DNA of 64,000 bases from Rivularia sp. MS3 (GCA_019192545.1 JAHCMI010000032.1:23534-87533), one strand, 5' to 3'; positions 44,383 through 55,108 are shown, counted from the stretch's first letter. Numbers and translations are program-made. The notes: generated from the letters alone by a model not told the origin.

Positions 44383-45984
44383 TTACAATTTGTTCTTCAC
44401 TTCAATACTTTGAAAAATAGGCTTTGCTTGACCTAACTTTTGTTCGCTACTAAGCAAACCCCATTTTCCATGTACGTCAAAGGGCGCTGAATTTGCAGTT
44501 TCAATTTGATTATTAAAATCAATTCCAAACCCTAATTGTTGATATATATCGCTACTGATGTGAGGAATTACGGGAGAAAGTAGATAAGCTGCCAACCTTA
44601 TAGATTCCAAAATAACGTACAGCACTTGCTCTACTTCTTCCTGTTTTCCTTGTTTATACAATTTCCAAGGAGCTTGTTCGTCAACGTATTTATTACAAGC
44701 TTGAGAAAATCGAAGAACAGCTTCGCAGGCTCTATCGAAAGCCAAAGCTTCGTAATTAGCTTTTACTTGCTCTCCTAATTTCAAGCCAATAGCTTTCAAA
44801 GCATTATCTTCTCGAATGCTATCGCTTGCAATTAATGGTACGTTTCCAGAACAATATTTTTTAACCATGTTTAGATTGCGATTTAGCAAATTACCTAAGT
44901 TCTTCGCCAAATCTGCATTTACAACCTCAACGAATCTATCTTCATTAAAATCGCCATCTTTTCCAAATGCAATTTCCTTAATAAAGTAATAACGAACTGC
45001 ATCCGAACCATATTTCTCTACTAAAGCTACGGGGTCGATGGTATTACCCAGGCTTTTACCCATCTTCTGACCATCTTTGGTTAAAAAACCGTGTCCAAAT
45101 ACTCTTTCTGGTAAAGCCAAATTGGCACTCATCAACAATGCAGGCCAGGAAACCGCATGAAAGCGTAAAATATCTTTACCGATTAAATGTAAATTTATCG
45201 GATACCATTTAGCTAAAGCGTTTTCTAATGTCGGCTCTTCACCGTCTTCGAGTAAAGCTGTAATGTATCCTAATAAAGCGTCAAACCAAACATACAACGT
45301 GTGTTTGGGGTCTTTAGGAACTGGGAAACCCCATTCTAAATTTACCCGCGAAATGGAAAAATCCTGCAACCCTCCCTTAATAAAATTAAGGATTTCGTTG
45401 CGCCGACTTTCTGGTTGAAGAAAATTCGGTTTCGAGCTATACAGTTCTTCAAGATGAGTTTGATACTTTGATAGCTTAAAAAAATAATTTTCTTCGTCTC
45501 GCCATTCAACTTCTTTATTAATATGTATGGGACAACGCTTTCCTTCTAATAATTCACGTTCTTCTTTAAATTCTTCGCAGGAAACGCAATACCAACCTTT
45601 CTTTTGACCGAGATAAATATCGCCGCTTTTCCATAATCGTCCAAAAAACTCTTTTACTATTGCTTCATGCTTTGGATTTGTAGTGCGGATAAAACGGTCA
45701 TACTGAATGTTGAGCAATTTCCATAGAGATACGAACTCAGCAGAAATTTGATTGGTAAATTCTTCAGGTTGTAAATTTTTACTTTCTGCTGCCCGTTGAA
45801 TTTTTTGCCCGTGTTCGTCAGTACCAGTAATTAAAAGTACCTGAGAACCTAAAAGCTTCTGAAATCTAGCCATCACATCTGCTGCCATTGTTGTATAGGC
45901 ACTACCAATATGAGGCAAATCGTTTACATAATATAACGGCGTAGTAAGAGCAAATGTATTTTTTGTATTATCCACTAGACTCAC
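44383..45984 (-). CDS. metG: Methionyl-tRNA synthetase
   Basis: A 533-aa class I synthetase. The HIGH-type motif is HIGS (25-28) after TTPLYYVNDLP, and the KMSKS-type motif is KMGKS in DGQKMGKSLGN. A zinc knuckle region has CVSC and CPIH. It charges tRNA-Met. It lacks the C-terminal tRNA-binding domain seen in some MetRS, like other cyanobacterial short forms. A GTG start (45984) fits the conserved N-terminus. A 190-bp gap follows to the NYN gene. Confidence 0.96.
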   Translation of the reverse strand: MSLVDNTKNTFALTTPLYYVNDLPHIGSAYTTMAADVMARFQKLLGSQVLLITGTDEHGQKIQRAAESKNLQPEEFTNQISAEFVSLWKLLNIQYDRFIRTTNPKHEAIVKEFFGRLWKSGDIYLGQKKGWYCVSCEEFKEERELLEGKRCPIHINKEVEWRDEENYFFKLSKYQTHLEELYSSKPNFLQPESRRNEILNFIKGGLQDFSISRVNLEWGFPVPKDPKHTLYVWFDALLGYITALLEDGEEPTLENALAKWYPINLHLIGKDILRFHAVSWPALLMSANLALPERVFGHGFLTKDGQKMGKSLGNTIDPVALVEKYGSDAVRYYFIKEIAFGKDGDFNEDRFVEVVNADLAKNLGNLLNRNLNMVKKYCSGNVPLIASDSIREDNALKAIGLKLGEQVKANYEALAFDRACEAVLRFSQACNKYVDEQAPWKLYKQGKQEEVEQVLYVILESIRLAAYLLSPVIPHISSDIYQQLGFGIDFNNQIETANSAPFDVHGKWGLLSSEQKLGQAKPIFQSIEVKNKL

Positions 45985-46993
45985 GCAAAAATAAAATTAC
46001 TTCTAAAAAAAACAGTTTTTTATCTGACATTTTCAGGCAAAACCACGTTATTATACAATAATTCTGATGCTTTTTCAAGCGGCATTTTCATGTTAACAAA
46101 TTTATTTACTTCCGGTTTATTTAAAAAATAAATATCAGTAAAATTGATGATTATCAAAAGAATAGATTAACAGTCAAATTTAGCAAGAAAAAATCTCAAA
46201 GACGCTTGTGATAATGAATACAAATTATTCTTTCTTAGAAGATTATATATTTTGGACGCATATTTTTTTAGTCTAAAGATAATCACCTTAATATTAAATA
46301 AATGTAAAAAATCACTCATGTTAAACAGAAATCTTTTGATAAAATTCATATCGAAAACTTCTGAATTGGATAAGCCGCTATAATTTTCTCGGGAATTACC
46401 AATATTGCGTTGCTTCCACTAAATTCTCTACTATTGCTAGGGCTAGATACCTAAAAGTGCAAGAATATTAGAAATAAGTAGCTATTGTAACTTTATAGAG
46501 GCATATGTTTTGCTAGCAATCTTGATCGTTAATTATTTTCTTTAGCACTCAATATTTATCTAATAGGACAAATATTTGAAATAAAGGAAGTTGCAAAAAA
46601 AAACGATAGAGATAGGAATGCTTTGTTACAAGTAGGCAAACCGCTTTCGATGAATTCTTAATGGATATTCAGTTTCTTGCAATATTTTTATATGAATCTT
46701 TCTTTAATCAAACTAGATTACAGTTTTAGCTGCTTATAGCTATATGCCAATGTATTAATTATGTTTATTGAATATTGCTTAGTATTACAACATTAAGGAA
46801 AAAGAAAAACTGCGTAATACGGGCAGCAATTATAGTAGAAGAACTCGAATCTCCGTAGTGAATCCGAAATAACATATTTACTATGTAAGAATAGCTACAT
46901 GGGTTTATATCAAAGTAGCTTTGTTTAAGCGCTCTTGCAAAAATTTCAAAATCAAACAAGATTAACCGATTATTAACAATAAACTATTAACAG
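45985..46993. other. Long intergenic region, no gene seen
   Basis: About 1 kb, very AT-rich. Minus-strand open frames at 46167-46349 and 46765-46959 have unusual composition and no ribosome-binding site. No heptad array, hairpin with U-run or recognised RNA was found. It separates divergent metG and the hydrolase gene, so two promoters are expected. Confidence 0.4.
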
Positions 46994-47812
46994 ATGAATA
47001 GACCAAAAGTTTTACTAGAACCTTGTTTCCTTTCTCCGAAATCAATAAACCCAGATAAACCGCTATTTATATATTTGCCAGGGATGGATGGCTCCGGTCA
47101 GCTATTGCGAACCCAAACTGATGGATTGGAAGTTGGTTTTGATGTGCGCTGTTTGGCAATACCGCAAAACGATATAAATAACTGGGATGAACTAACTTCG
47201 AGTGTCTTAAAGTTAATTAATGCAGAACTCAAAAATACACCTCACAGAGACATATATCTTTGTGGAGAGTCATTTGGAGGTTGTTTAGCACAAAAAGTAG
47301 CAGTTGCTGCACCACATTTATTCAAGCGTATAATTCTCTTAAACCCAGCTTCGAGTTTCCAAGCTCGTACATTATTTAGTTGGGGTTCTCAGTTTACTGA
47401 CTTCGTACCTAACTTTTTTTATGACGTGGGTGCTTTTGGATTATTACCATTTCTAGCTTCTTTACAAAGAATATCTAGCAGCGATCGCCAAGAACTTTTG
47501 AAAGCTATGCGCTCAGTTCCACCAGAAACAATACGCTGGCGAATATGCTTGCTGCGAGAGTTTTACATTGACGAATACAAATTGAATAAGTTAAATCAAC
47601 CAATTTTATTGATTGCCGGTGCTAACGATAGACTTCTACCTTCTACAACAGAAGCTTTAAGGTTAGGAAATATTTTCCCCAATAGTAAGATTCTAGTACT
47701 TCCAGAAAGCGGACATGCTTGTTTGTTAGAAAAAGAAATCAATCTTTACGATATTATGTGTCAGAACGATTTTATAGAATGCGCCAGCGAAACGGTTGAA
47801 TCCAAAGCGTAA
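46994..47812 (+). CDS. Alpha/beta hydrolase, phytyl ester synthase-like
   Basis: A 272-aa hydrolase. S93 sits in CGESFGG, the acid is probably Asp in GANDRLLP, and the His is in ESGHACLLE. The start (IYLPGMDGSGQLLRTQ, then FDVRCLAIP) resembles the hydrolase part of plant phytyl ester synthases (LPGLDGTG...FDVRC), which act on chlorophyll-derived phytol and acyl lipids. Here the acyltransferase half is absent. The real substrate is unknown. A strong stem-loop terminator follows. Confidence 0.85.
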   Translation: MNRPKVLLEPCFLSPKSINPDKPLFIYLPGMDGSGQLLRTQTDGLEVGFDVRCLAIPQNDINNWDELTSSVLKLINAELKNTPHRDIYLCGESFGGCLAQKVAVAAPHLFKRIILLNPASSFQARTLFSWGSQFTDFVPNFFYDVGAFGLLPFLASLQRISSSDRQELLKAMRSVPPETIRWRICLLREFYIDEYKLNKLNQPILLIAGANDRLLPSTTEALRLGNIFPNSKILVLPESGHACLLEKEINLYDIMCQNDFIECASETVESKA

Positions 47813-47851
47813 AATTTGGATAGACAATTAAATTCTTAAATTATCTACTGT

Positions 47852-47880
47852 AGCCCGGTATTTTGGAAATACCGGGCTTT
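47852..47880 (+). terminator. Stem-loop after the hydrolase gene
   Basis: AGCCCGGTATTT (47852-47863) and AAATACCGGGCT (47867-47878) pair perfectly with a TGG loop and TT after, 40 nt from the hydrolase stop codon. The U-run is short; a dispersed palindrome is possible (AGCCCGGTAT also occurs near 3792). Confidence 0.6.
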
Positions 47881-48078
47881 GATTATAGAACTTAAATATT
47901 TTGGGAATAAGATTTACTGATAATTTTTCAAAAAAAGCAGCTATAAACAACACTTGTAATAAAAAGTACTAGTATCCATAGGACTTTATCGCTAAACTTG
48001 CCTCTACTGGTTTTAAAGGTTGCCAGTAAAAGTGTCTTACTTAATTTGCAGACAATAAATATAGAGTGGCAAAGTTTG

Positions 48079-48729
48079 ATGAAATTTGTAGCAATTATAT
48101 TTTTTTCTTTCGGTGTATTACTAATTTTGTTCGGAATATCTATTTCTACGCCGTTTTTATCATGGGTGGGAAAAAGGTTCAATAGTTCAAACTCAAGCTC
48201 TACTAATTATAAACAACCATCATCGATACGCATGACAAGTATGTTTATGGGTATTAGCTTTTTTATTTTTGGATTATTTATTACTATCGCCAGTGCTACG
48301 CTTATGAGTTTTTGGCACGAACCATCTAATAATACATCTTTGAGAAAACCTGTATCACAGTCAGTTCCAGCAACACCAAAAACTTTTCCTAGCCCTATGG
48401 TTGAAAGAAAATCTTCTTCAACTCCTAGTATTAAATATGAAAAAAAATCATTTGCTGGTAAATATGGATTAGATTGTCCTTCTGATGCAAATGGTTTAAA
48501 CATGCGTAAACAAGCTGGTTTGAATACAGAAATAATTACTGTAATTCCATGCGATGCAATTGGAATCGAAGATAAACAACAAAGGTATTATCGAGACGCA
48601 GTAGAATGGTATCTTGTAGAATATCAAGAAAAAATTGGATGGGTTGCGGGAAAATATCTCAAACAGCAAGCTAGTAAACCTAGTAAAACAAATGAATCTT
48701 CTGTGCTACTTGCAAAAAAAAGACTCTGA
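48079..48729 (+). CDS. Membrane protein with SH3b domain
   Basis: A 216-aa protein from the ATG at 48079; the frame opens upstream at a TTG (47998), giving an unlikely leader. Two membrane helices (about residues 3-25 and 50-78) come first, then a Ser/Pro-rich stretch and a bacterial SH3 domain at about 140-200 (LNMRKQAGLNTEIITVIPCD, ending WYLVEYQEKIGWVAGKYL). SH3b domains often bind cell wall peptides or glycan, so a wall-contacting role outside the membrane is plausible. Function unknown. A terminator hairpin overlaps its stop codon. Confidence 0.8.
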   Translation: MKFVAIIFFSFGVLLILFGISISTPFLSWVGKRFNSSNSSSTNYKQPSSIRMTSMFMGISFFIFGLFITIASATLMSFWHEPSNNTSLRKPVSQSVPATPKTFPSPMVERKSSSTPSIKYEKKSFAGKYGLDCPSDANGLNMRKQAGLNTEIITVIPCDAIGIEDKQQRYYRDAVEWYLVEYQEKIGWVAGKYLKQQASKPSKTNESSVLLAKKRL

Positions 48730-48744
48730 CTTCAAGTCAGAGTC
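48722..48744 (+). terminator. Stem-loop overlapping the SH3b gene stop codon
   Basis: GACTCTGACT and AGTCAGAGTC form a 10-bp stem with a short TCA loop. The stop codon TGA lies in the first arm. Weak U content follows. Confidence 0.55.
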
Positions 48745-49657
48745 CTATCATGGTGCATCTACAATTTTTATATTCACTAAATAAATTTTATTGTCCGTAT
48801 ACTCATCTAAGCTATTATTATATTTTCAAAGAAAATTTATATAAAAAGCTTGTTTCTTAAAGTTTATAAAAATACAAGTATAGGCAAATACATATAGCAT
48901 TACTAAATCATTTTGAGATTTGAGAAACCCGGTTTTTGCGGAAAACCAGGTTTTTGACATCTATCTTTGTCACGACTCATATAGGATTGCTGTATATTTT
49001 GGGGGGTATGCTAATTTCACGAAATCATAAAAAAAGATTATATTTTGGAGATAATTATAATCGACTATGTAGGCATTATTAATAAAGCAAATATCAAGCC
49101 GCTATAATTTTATCTCAAGCGAATTTACTTTAGTCATCAAATCAAGATTTTCGGCATTATTTAGAAATGACCGCAACTGCATATTTTTATTGTAGGGAAG
49201 TCTTTTAGGCTATGTGGATGAACTACCGGCAGAACTGCTGTGCCGTTGCCGTGATGTAGTACTAGCCGTTACTTATGACAATTGCGTAAATCCTATTAAT
49301 ATTACGCACCAATAAAACAGAAGTGGTAACTGCGGACATTCCTATTATTAAGATAAATCAGTTAAAAGACATTTAACTTTAATTATCTGAAAATATTTTT
49401 TCATCGAATAACCGGTGTATTTATATGTGCAAATGAACAATTTAAATACATAAAAGTTTGATAACTGCAATATGCTTTAATATGCATTTTTAAATAAGCC
49501 ATCATTTAAGTAATCATTCACTATAGGACTGCTTCCATAAAATAATTTTTATGCATTTAGTCGCAGTATAATTGCGCTTTTAGATGGATGTGTATTCAAT
49601 TAACCGCAAGCTATAGATAAGGCAGAGAATAATTTAATATCTATTGGTATCTTAATA
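48730..49657. other. Long intergenic region with repeats
   Basis: About 930 bp. The hairpin of the SH3b gene is at its start, a GAGAAACCCGGTTTTT-type palindrome at about 48922-48957, and an inverted copy of the dispersed GCAGGACTTACG element at 49185-49292. No gene is seen. Confidence 0.5.
49185..49292. repeat. Dispersed MITE-like element, copy 3 (inverted)
   Basis: On the minus strand it begins AGGATTTACGCAATTGTCAT, passes a GC-richer middle, and ends with AAAAATATGCAGTTGCGGTC, matching the ends of the elements at 8311-8440 and 30598-30685. Confidence 0.45.
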
Positions 49658-50926
49658 ATGTCAGATAAAGCCGAACAGAAATCACTTCAAACAAATCCTT
49701 CAGTTTCTGAAACAGAAGTTCAGATTCACCCCCAAGCTCCAGAAAAAAATATCGCAACACCAACACAACAAGATTCAAAAAATTCTCCTTTAGATTCCCT
49801 AATTAAAACTGTTGGTGAAGTTGGAGGAACAATTACCGATACAGCATTAGGAGTCGGAGTTGCTGTTGGTGGTAGCGCTTTAGAAGCTGGTTCGGCAGTA
49901 GCCTCAACTGTAGCCTCTGTAGGAGAAGTTGCAGCAAAACAAACTCATAAAATTATCGAGCAAGCCACCGAAACAGCAGGTCATGCAGTCAGTCACTTAA
50001 CCGATAACTGGTTGATTCACAGATTAGCTGGAGTCGTAAATTTAAATTGGCTTGTAGGTGCTAGTGAGAACGTTGATTTAGTGAAAGCAGAAGCCGCAGT
50101 CAATCACCTAAAGCAAAAATATCCTCACGAATCATCCACTCAACTTGCTCATCGCGTCATGATGGACAAAGCTGTGAAAGCCGGTGGAATCGGTTTAACA
50201 ACAAGCATTTTACCTGGTGCGGCTGCGGCTTTATTAGCAGTTGATTTAGCAGCAACAACAGAATTGCAATCAGAAATGGTTTATCAAATTGCATCTATCT
50301 ATGGGTTAGATTTACAAGATCCAACTCGTAAAGGTGAAGTTTTAGCGATTTTTGGTTTGGGATTAGGGGGAGGACGTTTATTAAAAACAGCGGGATTGCG
50401 TTTATTGAGGAATATACCTTTTGCCGGTGCGGTAATTGGTGCAAGTGCTAACGCCACAATGATTTTTTCTTTAGGATATGCTGCTTGCCGATTTTACGAA
50501 ACTAAGTTAGACACATCAGAATCTTTTAACAGCGAAGAAACAATAGCTAAACTACAGGAACAAAGTGAAAACTATCTACAAACTGCAATTGCTCAAGAAG
50601 CAGTTATGGATCAAATTTTAGTACATATGATTTTGGCGAGTCATCCAAAACAAACTTGGTCAGAAATTCTACCCCAGCTAGAAGCGTTAAACCTAAGTTC
50701 AACATCCTTGGAAGCAATCGAACAAAATATTAAATCTCCCCAACCTTTAGATAGCTTACTTAACCAATTGAATCGCGATTTTGCAGCACCTTTATTAGCT
50801 CAGTGCTATCGAATTGCCAAACTAAACCACGAAACAACCCCAGTAGAGCAAAGTATAATCAACGCTATCATTAATAAATTTGATCTTGATTCAAATTCAA
50901 TCGAGAAAACAGTAACTAATCAATAA
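49658..50926 (+). CDS. EcsC-like membrane-associated protein
   Basis: A 422-aa protein. A charged, Q/S/T-rich N-terminus (1-45) is followed by a Gly/Ala/Val-rich segment (about 50-115) that may wrap on a membrane, and then a helical core with HRVMMDKAVKAGGIGL, SILPGAAAALLAVD, and GLGLGGGRLLK. The core resembles the EcsC family, whose members are peripheral or integral membrane proteins of unknown mechanism. The C-terminal 150 residues are helical and acidic. Family assignment from memory, moderate; function open. Confidence 0.65.
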   Translation: MSDKAEQKSLQTNPSVSETEVQIHPQAPEKNIATPTQQDSKNSPLDSLIKTVGEVGGTITDTALGVGVAVGGSALEAGSAVASTVASVGEVAAKQTHKIIEQATETAGHAVSHLTDNWLIHRLAGVVNLNWLVGASENVDLVKAEAAVNHLKQKYPHESSTQLAHRVMMDKAVKAGGIGLTTSILPGAAAALLAVDLAATTELQSEMVYQIASIYGLDLQDPTRKGEVLAIFGLGLGGGRLLKTAGLRLLRNIPFAGAVIGASANATMIFSLGYAACRFYETKLDTSESFNSEETIAKLQEQSENYLQTAIAQEAVMDQILVHMILASHPKQTWSEILPQLEALNLSSTSLEAIEQNIKSPQPLDSLLNQLNRDFAAPLLAQCYRIAKLNHETTPVEQSIINAIINKFDLDSNSIEKTVTNQ

Positions 50927-51031
50927 TTAATTAGGAATAGGGGATTAGAGATGGGTAACTGGTAACTCCGGTGATACCCACTCTAAACAACTAACTGCTC
51001 ATCACTGACAAAGATTCTAGGAGAGCGCAAG

Positions 51032-51050
51032 CCCACGGTTTTTAATCGTG
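51032..51050. repeat. Hairpin like an IS200/IS605-type end
   Basis: GCGCAAGCCCACGG and TCGTGGGAGTGGCTC frame an imperfect CCACGG/TCGTGG stem near 51032-51050. The context resembles right ends of IS200/IS605-type elements in cyanobacteria. No transposase or tnpB gene is next to it. Similar pieces are near 55608 and 63955. Confidence 0.3.
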
Positions 51051-51134
51051 GGAGTGGCTCAAAACTAATTAACCAGTACAAAGCGCGAATTTTGAGCAAT
51101 ACTGGTACAAGTAAAGTCACTTGTTGGATACGAA

Positions 51135-52610
51135 ATGGAAATTCGAGCGAGTAATACACCGCTTTCAGATTGGTCTGGGGATGCTTTAGCAGTAGGATTA
51201 TTTGAAGAAAAGTTAGAGTTAGATGGTGATTTGGCTGCTTTGGATAAAAAGTTAGCCGGTACCTTAAAAGAATTAATAGAAGACGAAGAATTTAAAGGAA
51301 AACCTAACAGCACCGCCTTTACTCGCTTAAGTGGTGATAATTCTATTCGTAAAGTTATCTTAGTAGGCTTGGGTAAAGCCGATTCTTTTGACGCTGAAAG
51401 CTTACGACGTGCGGCTGCTTCGGCTGGAAAGTTAGCTAAAAAGCACAAGTGCAAGACTTTAGGTATTAGCTTACCTGGTTTGAATGATGATAGCGCTCAA
51501 ACAGCACAGGCAATAGCTGAAGGCGTACAACTAGCACTTTATCAAGATAATCGTTTCAAGTCTGAGCCAGAAGAAAAAGAAACACAAGTCGAAACTATAG
51601 ATTTACTCGGATTGGGGGGACAAGATGCTGCCGTAACCCGTGCTAATCATATAGTTTCTGGAGTAATGCTGGCACGGGAATTAGTTGCTGCCCCAGCGAA
51701 TGAGTTAACGCCGGTAACAATGGCGGAAATTGCTCAAGATATTGCTTCCGAACACGGTTTAGAAATAGAAATTCTTGAAAAAGAAGAATGTGAAAAGTTA
51801 GGCATGGGTGCTTTTCTAGGAGTAGCTCAAGCTTCCGATTTACCCCCAAAATTTATTCACATTACTTATAAACCCCAAGGTACACCCAAACGTAAGCTGG
51901 CAATTGTTGGTAAAGGTTTAACTTTTGATTCTGGTGGCTTAAATATCAAAGGTGCCGGTAGCGGTATTGAAACCATGAAAATGGATATGGGGGGTGCTGC
52001 GGCTACTTTAGGTGCTGCCAAAGCAATTGGGCAACTCAAGCCAGATGCGGAAGTACATTTTATTTCTGCCGCAACTGAAAACATGATTAGCGGACATGCA
52101 ATGCATCCGGGAGACATTCTCAAAGCCTCTAACGGTAAAACTATCGAAGTTAATAACACTGACGCTGAAGGGCGTTTAACTTTGGCTGATGCGTTAGTAT
52201 TTGCCGATAAGTTGGGATTAGATGCAATTGTAGATTTAGCAACCTTGACAGGAGCATGTATTGTTGCTCTAGGTTCGGAAATTGCCGGATTGTTTACCCC
52301 TAACGATGACTTAGCATCCGAATTGCAAAAAGCTTCGGAAACCGCTGGGGAGAAATTCTGGCGGATGCCAATGGAAGAGAAATATTTTGAAGGTCTAAAA
52401 TCTGGCATTGCCGACATGAAAAATACCGGCCCTCGTGCTGGTGGTTCGATTACTGCATCTTTATTCTTGAAGCAGTTTGTTAAAGATACCCCCGCTTGGG
52501 CACATTTAGACGTTGCAGGCCCAGTTTGGACGGATAAGGAAAACGGCTATAATCCTTCCGGAGCAACTGGTTTCGGCGTGCGTACTTTGGTTAACTGGGT
52601 TCTTAGCTAA
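51135..52610 (+). CDS. pepA: Leucyl aminopeptidase (M17)
   Basis: A 491-aa two-metal peptidase. The M17 signature [14 protein letters not shown] is intact, with the metal-binding KGLTFDSGG and DMGGAA. It removes N-terminal residues, especially Leu, from peptides, and in some bacteria also binds DNA at recombination sites. Its hexameric catalytic C-terminal domain (about 180-490) is full length. A terminator follows. Confidence 0.96.
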   Translation: MEIRASNTPLSDWSGDALAVGLFEEKLELDGDLAALDKKLAGTLKELIEDEEFKGKPNSTAFTRLSGDNSIRKVILVGLGKADSFDAESLRRAAASAGKLAKKHKCKTLGISLPGLNDDSAQTAQAIAEGVQLALYQDNRFKSEPEEKETQVETIDLLGLGGQDAAVTRANHIVSGVMLARELVAAPANELTPVTMAEIAQDIASEHGLEIEILEKEECEKLGMGAFLGVAQASDLPPKFIHITYKPQGTPKRKLAIVGKGLTFDSGGLNIKGAGSGIETMKMDMGGAAATLGAAKAIGQLKPDAEVHFISAATENMISGHAMHPGDILKASNGKTIEVNNTDAEGRLTLADALVFADKLGLDAIVDLATLTGACIVALGSEIAGLFTPNDDLASELQKASETAGEKFWRMPMEEKYFEGLKSGIADMKNTGPRAGGSITASLFLKQFVKDTPAWAHLDVAGPVWTDKENGYNPSGATGFGVRTLVNWVLS

Positions 52611-52629
52611 CAGTTTAACTAATTTTTTA

Positions 52630-52651
52630 GGTGGGCATTTATTTGTCCACC
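52630..52651 (+). terminator. Intrinsic terminator after pepA
   Basis: GGTGGGCA and TGTCCACC form an 8-bp stem (one G-U) with a short AT loop, then GTGGATTTTTTT, 20 nt after the pepA stop codon. Confidence 0.7.
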
Positions 52652-52841
52652 GTGGATTTTTTTAATTTATAAAATTAAATTGACAAAAATAAATCTACAG
52701 AATTATTTATCTTTTTCTGAAAAACATCATTTGTAGATAGGAAGATAAATTTTTGTTTGTTACTCTCAAATAATCACTATGCTGTTCCCAAATAGCAGTA
52801 CAAATTAGTCCAGCTATTAATCATGATAATAGTGGATAAAA

Positions 52842-53753
52842 TCACTTTTTCTTAGACCTATTTTTTCTACGAGATTCTTGCTGAATTTTTTTCTTATTTT
52901 TTGCTTTACTTTTAGATTTCTTTGATGAATTAGAAAATCCTTGTATCTCAGTCAAATTATTACGAGTTTGTTTAGATGGAAAAATCCAAAAAAGTTGAGA
53001 TTTTACCCCAGATATAGCATCTTCAATTAAAGAATAAAGAATATCATTACGAAGTTTGTTCAAAGTTGTTTCCCAACCAACTTTTAATAGTTCTTCAAAA
53101 TCTTGCTGCTCAAAATAAAATGGCAGAATTAAACCATCATTAAAAGTTCGTTCAATATATCGCTGGAGTTCTACCGGAGCAAGCATAGAACTATTGCTTA
53201 CTAAGGCAGTCCAGATATTATAATCAGATTTTTCTTTAACTAATGGTACATAATATTCATTTGCAAAAAGAGTATCATAAAGTTCTTTATAATACTCGAT
53301 AATTTGCTCTCTAGAAATTATTCCTTGAACAACCAAAACAATCAAAGAATCAAGAGCAGAGGCTCTGATCCATGCATTAACTTTTTTATTTTCTATCAGT
53401 TGTTTGATGGGTTCAATATTTCCATGACAAACAGAAGCAAGTATTCTAGCTAAATCTCCCCCTACCAATTCTCCGGTTGTATCAACTGGCATATCTCCCG
53501 GAATTGAGAAAAAATCGATTATAAGCGGATAAGCTGATAGCTCTCTAAATTGTGCCAGTAAGTACAACGCACAAATATGTAGAATATAGTCAGGTCTATT
53601 TGATAGCTCCTCAAGGTTATTTTTTGAATTCGATAAAACATCTAATAATAAAGGAGTAATCGCTTCCCTTTCTTCGATGGCTCTTTCTAAAGCTTGACGG
53701 GGTAATTTACCATTGCTATTTTCTAACTTCGATATAATTTCTGACAATTGCAT
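52842..53753 (-). CDS. DUF1186 protein
   Basis: A 303-aa protein from the ATG at 53753, which has GGGGAA upstream; the longer frame to 53918 reads a palindromic repeat (53889-53910) and is rejected. The helical N-terminal two thirds (ALERAIEEREAITPLLLDVL, ICALYLLAQFRELSAYPLII) match DUF1186, which looks HEAT-like. A long basic tail (about 270-303, many Lys/Arg/Ser) ends the protein. Function unknown. Confidence 0.75.
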   Translation of the reverse strand: MQLSEIISKLENSNGKLPRQALERAIEEREAITPLLLDVLSNSKNNLEELSNRPDYILHICALYLLAQFRELSAYPLIIDFFSIPGDMPVDTTGELVGGDLARILASVCHGNIEPIKQLIENKKVNAWIRASALDSLIVLVVQGIISREQIIEYYKELYDTLFANEYYVPLVKEKSDYNIWTALVSNSSMLAPVELQRYIERTFNDGLILPFYFEQQDFEELLKVGWETTLNKLRNDILYSLIEDAISGVKSQLFWIFPSKQTRNNLTEIQGFSNSSKKSKSKAKNKKKIQQESRRKNRSKKK

Positions 53754-53888
53754 ATTCAAAAATTCCCCTTTTATAAAAATTTTGCTATTTCTGGTTTGGT
53801 AGTGCTTGCAATATTTGTACGGTTTACCACCCCGTCTGTAACACTCAAAATGTAATACCACCCGAGGCAGAGCCTTCTTGAAACAGCA

Positions 53889-53910
53889 TTCCCAGCCTCC
53901 AGGCTGGGAA
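53889..53910. repeat. Short palindromic repeat
   Basis: TTCCCAGCCT and AGGCTGGGAA form a 10-bp perfect stem with a CC centre, inside a GAACGAG context that is common in cyanobacterial intergenic repeats. Confidence 0.75.
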
Positions 53911-54040
53911 CGAGTCACTAGAGATTACTTAATTTGCTTACTTCTTAGCCCCTAGAAACGAACTTCGTTTGTGTAGCCCTAGACTTCCCATCTAGAGATA
54001 TACTGTCTACACAATCCCTTGTGCCCAAATTTACTTAAAT

Positions 54041-55108
54041 TTATTTCCTTTCAGGATGTTTGGTATCTTCCACTGAAGGACTTCCCATTTGATTAATTAC
54101 TGCAATCATCTGATACAAGCGTCCTAAATCCTTTTGATTAAAATACAAAAGCAAACGTGGCAAACCAACGGCTTCGTCAGTTCCTTCTTGTGGTAAAGCC
54201 TGACTTTTTTCAATTTGCCCTTTAACCAAAATATCGCTAAATTCTCTATTTAGCTTATCCACTTCAGCATCAGATAATTCTGACTTTAATCGAACTACCA
54301 AACGGTCTTTCACATAACGACTAGAGTGGTAAACTTTGTAAAAATGGGTAATAGCATCACAAGCAACTTGTAAGTTATCTGTAACGGTATATAAACTTGG
54401 GTCTTCAGGACTTACTAAACCTTTTGCAACTAACTGCTTATCAATATACTCGCTCCAAGATTTCCAGTAATCGCCACCAGGATGATCGATCAAAATTAAT
54501 GGAACAGGACCAAACTTACCAGTCTGACTTAAAGTCATACACTCGAATGCTTCGTCTTGAGTGCCAAAACCACCGGGGAATAAAGCAACAGCATCGCTTT
54601 CTTTAAGCAAAAATAGCTTGCGAGTAAAGAAATATTTAAAATGAATTAGTTTGTCATCACCCAGAATAATTGGGTTTGCTTCTTGTTCAAACGGCAATTC
54701 TATATTTAAACCAAAGGAGTTTTTTCGTCCTGCACCCTCGTGTCCCGCCTGCATTATTCCGCCACCACCACCAGTTATTACCATGAATCCCAACTCAGAT
54801 ACACAGCGACCAAAATCTTTTGCCATTTCATAGTCAGGTGTTTCTGGAGATAAACGTGCCGAACCAAATATGGTAACTTTGCGAACGTGACGGTAAGTAT
54901 GAAACAACTGGAAACCCCGCTCCATATCCGCGAGAGACGACGATAATATTTTCCAATCTAAGCGGTCAATTTCATCGCCAGCAAGTCGCAATACTGAATT
55001 TAAAGTCTGTTCGATGTATTTCCGATTCTTTAACTTCGGTAATTTTTCTATTAACTCAAGGATATCCGTTTGAAGATGCTCTGATGTATAAAAATCATTG
55101 AAGGTCAT
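54041..55108 (-). CDS. LOG family protein (TIGR00730-like)
   Basis: A 355-aa protein from the ATG at 55108. A GTG at 55192 would add 28 residues; related proteins from memory start at the shorter form. VTIFGSARL (78-86), ITGGGGGIMQAGHEGAG (111-127) and PGGFGTQDE (178-186) are the LOG motifs. LOG enzymes release cytokinin-type bases from their ribotides, but many bacterial members act on other nucleotides. A helical N-terminus and a roughly 90-residue C-terminal extension are extra to the short LOG form. Stand-alone. Confidence 0.85.
   Translation of the reverse strand: MTFNDFYTSEHLQTDILELIEKLPKLKNRKYIEQTLNSVLRLAGDEIDRLDWKILSSSLADMERGFQLFHTYRHVRKVTIFGSARLSPETPDYEMAKDFGRCVSELGFMVITGGGGGIMQAGHEGAGRKNSFGLNIELPFEQEANPIILGDDKLIHFKYFFTRKLFLLKESDAVALFPGGFGTQDEAFECMTLSQTGKFGPVPLILIDHPGGDYWKSWSEYIDKQLVAKGLVSPEDPSLYTVTDNLQVACDAITHFYKVYHSSRYVKDRLVVRLKSELSDAEVDKLNREFSDILVKGQIEKSQALPQEGTDEAVGLPRLLLYFNQKDLGRLYQMIAVINQMGSPSVEDTKHPERK

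Noticed and set aside
51866..52417. Minus-strand 183-aa frame inside pepA
   Set aside because: Antisense shadow of a conserved gene; no independent start signal.
53754..53918. N-terminal extension of the DUF1186 protein
   Set aside because: It would translate a palindromic intergenic repeat; the ATG at 53753 has a good purine-rich site and fits the family start.
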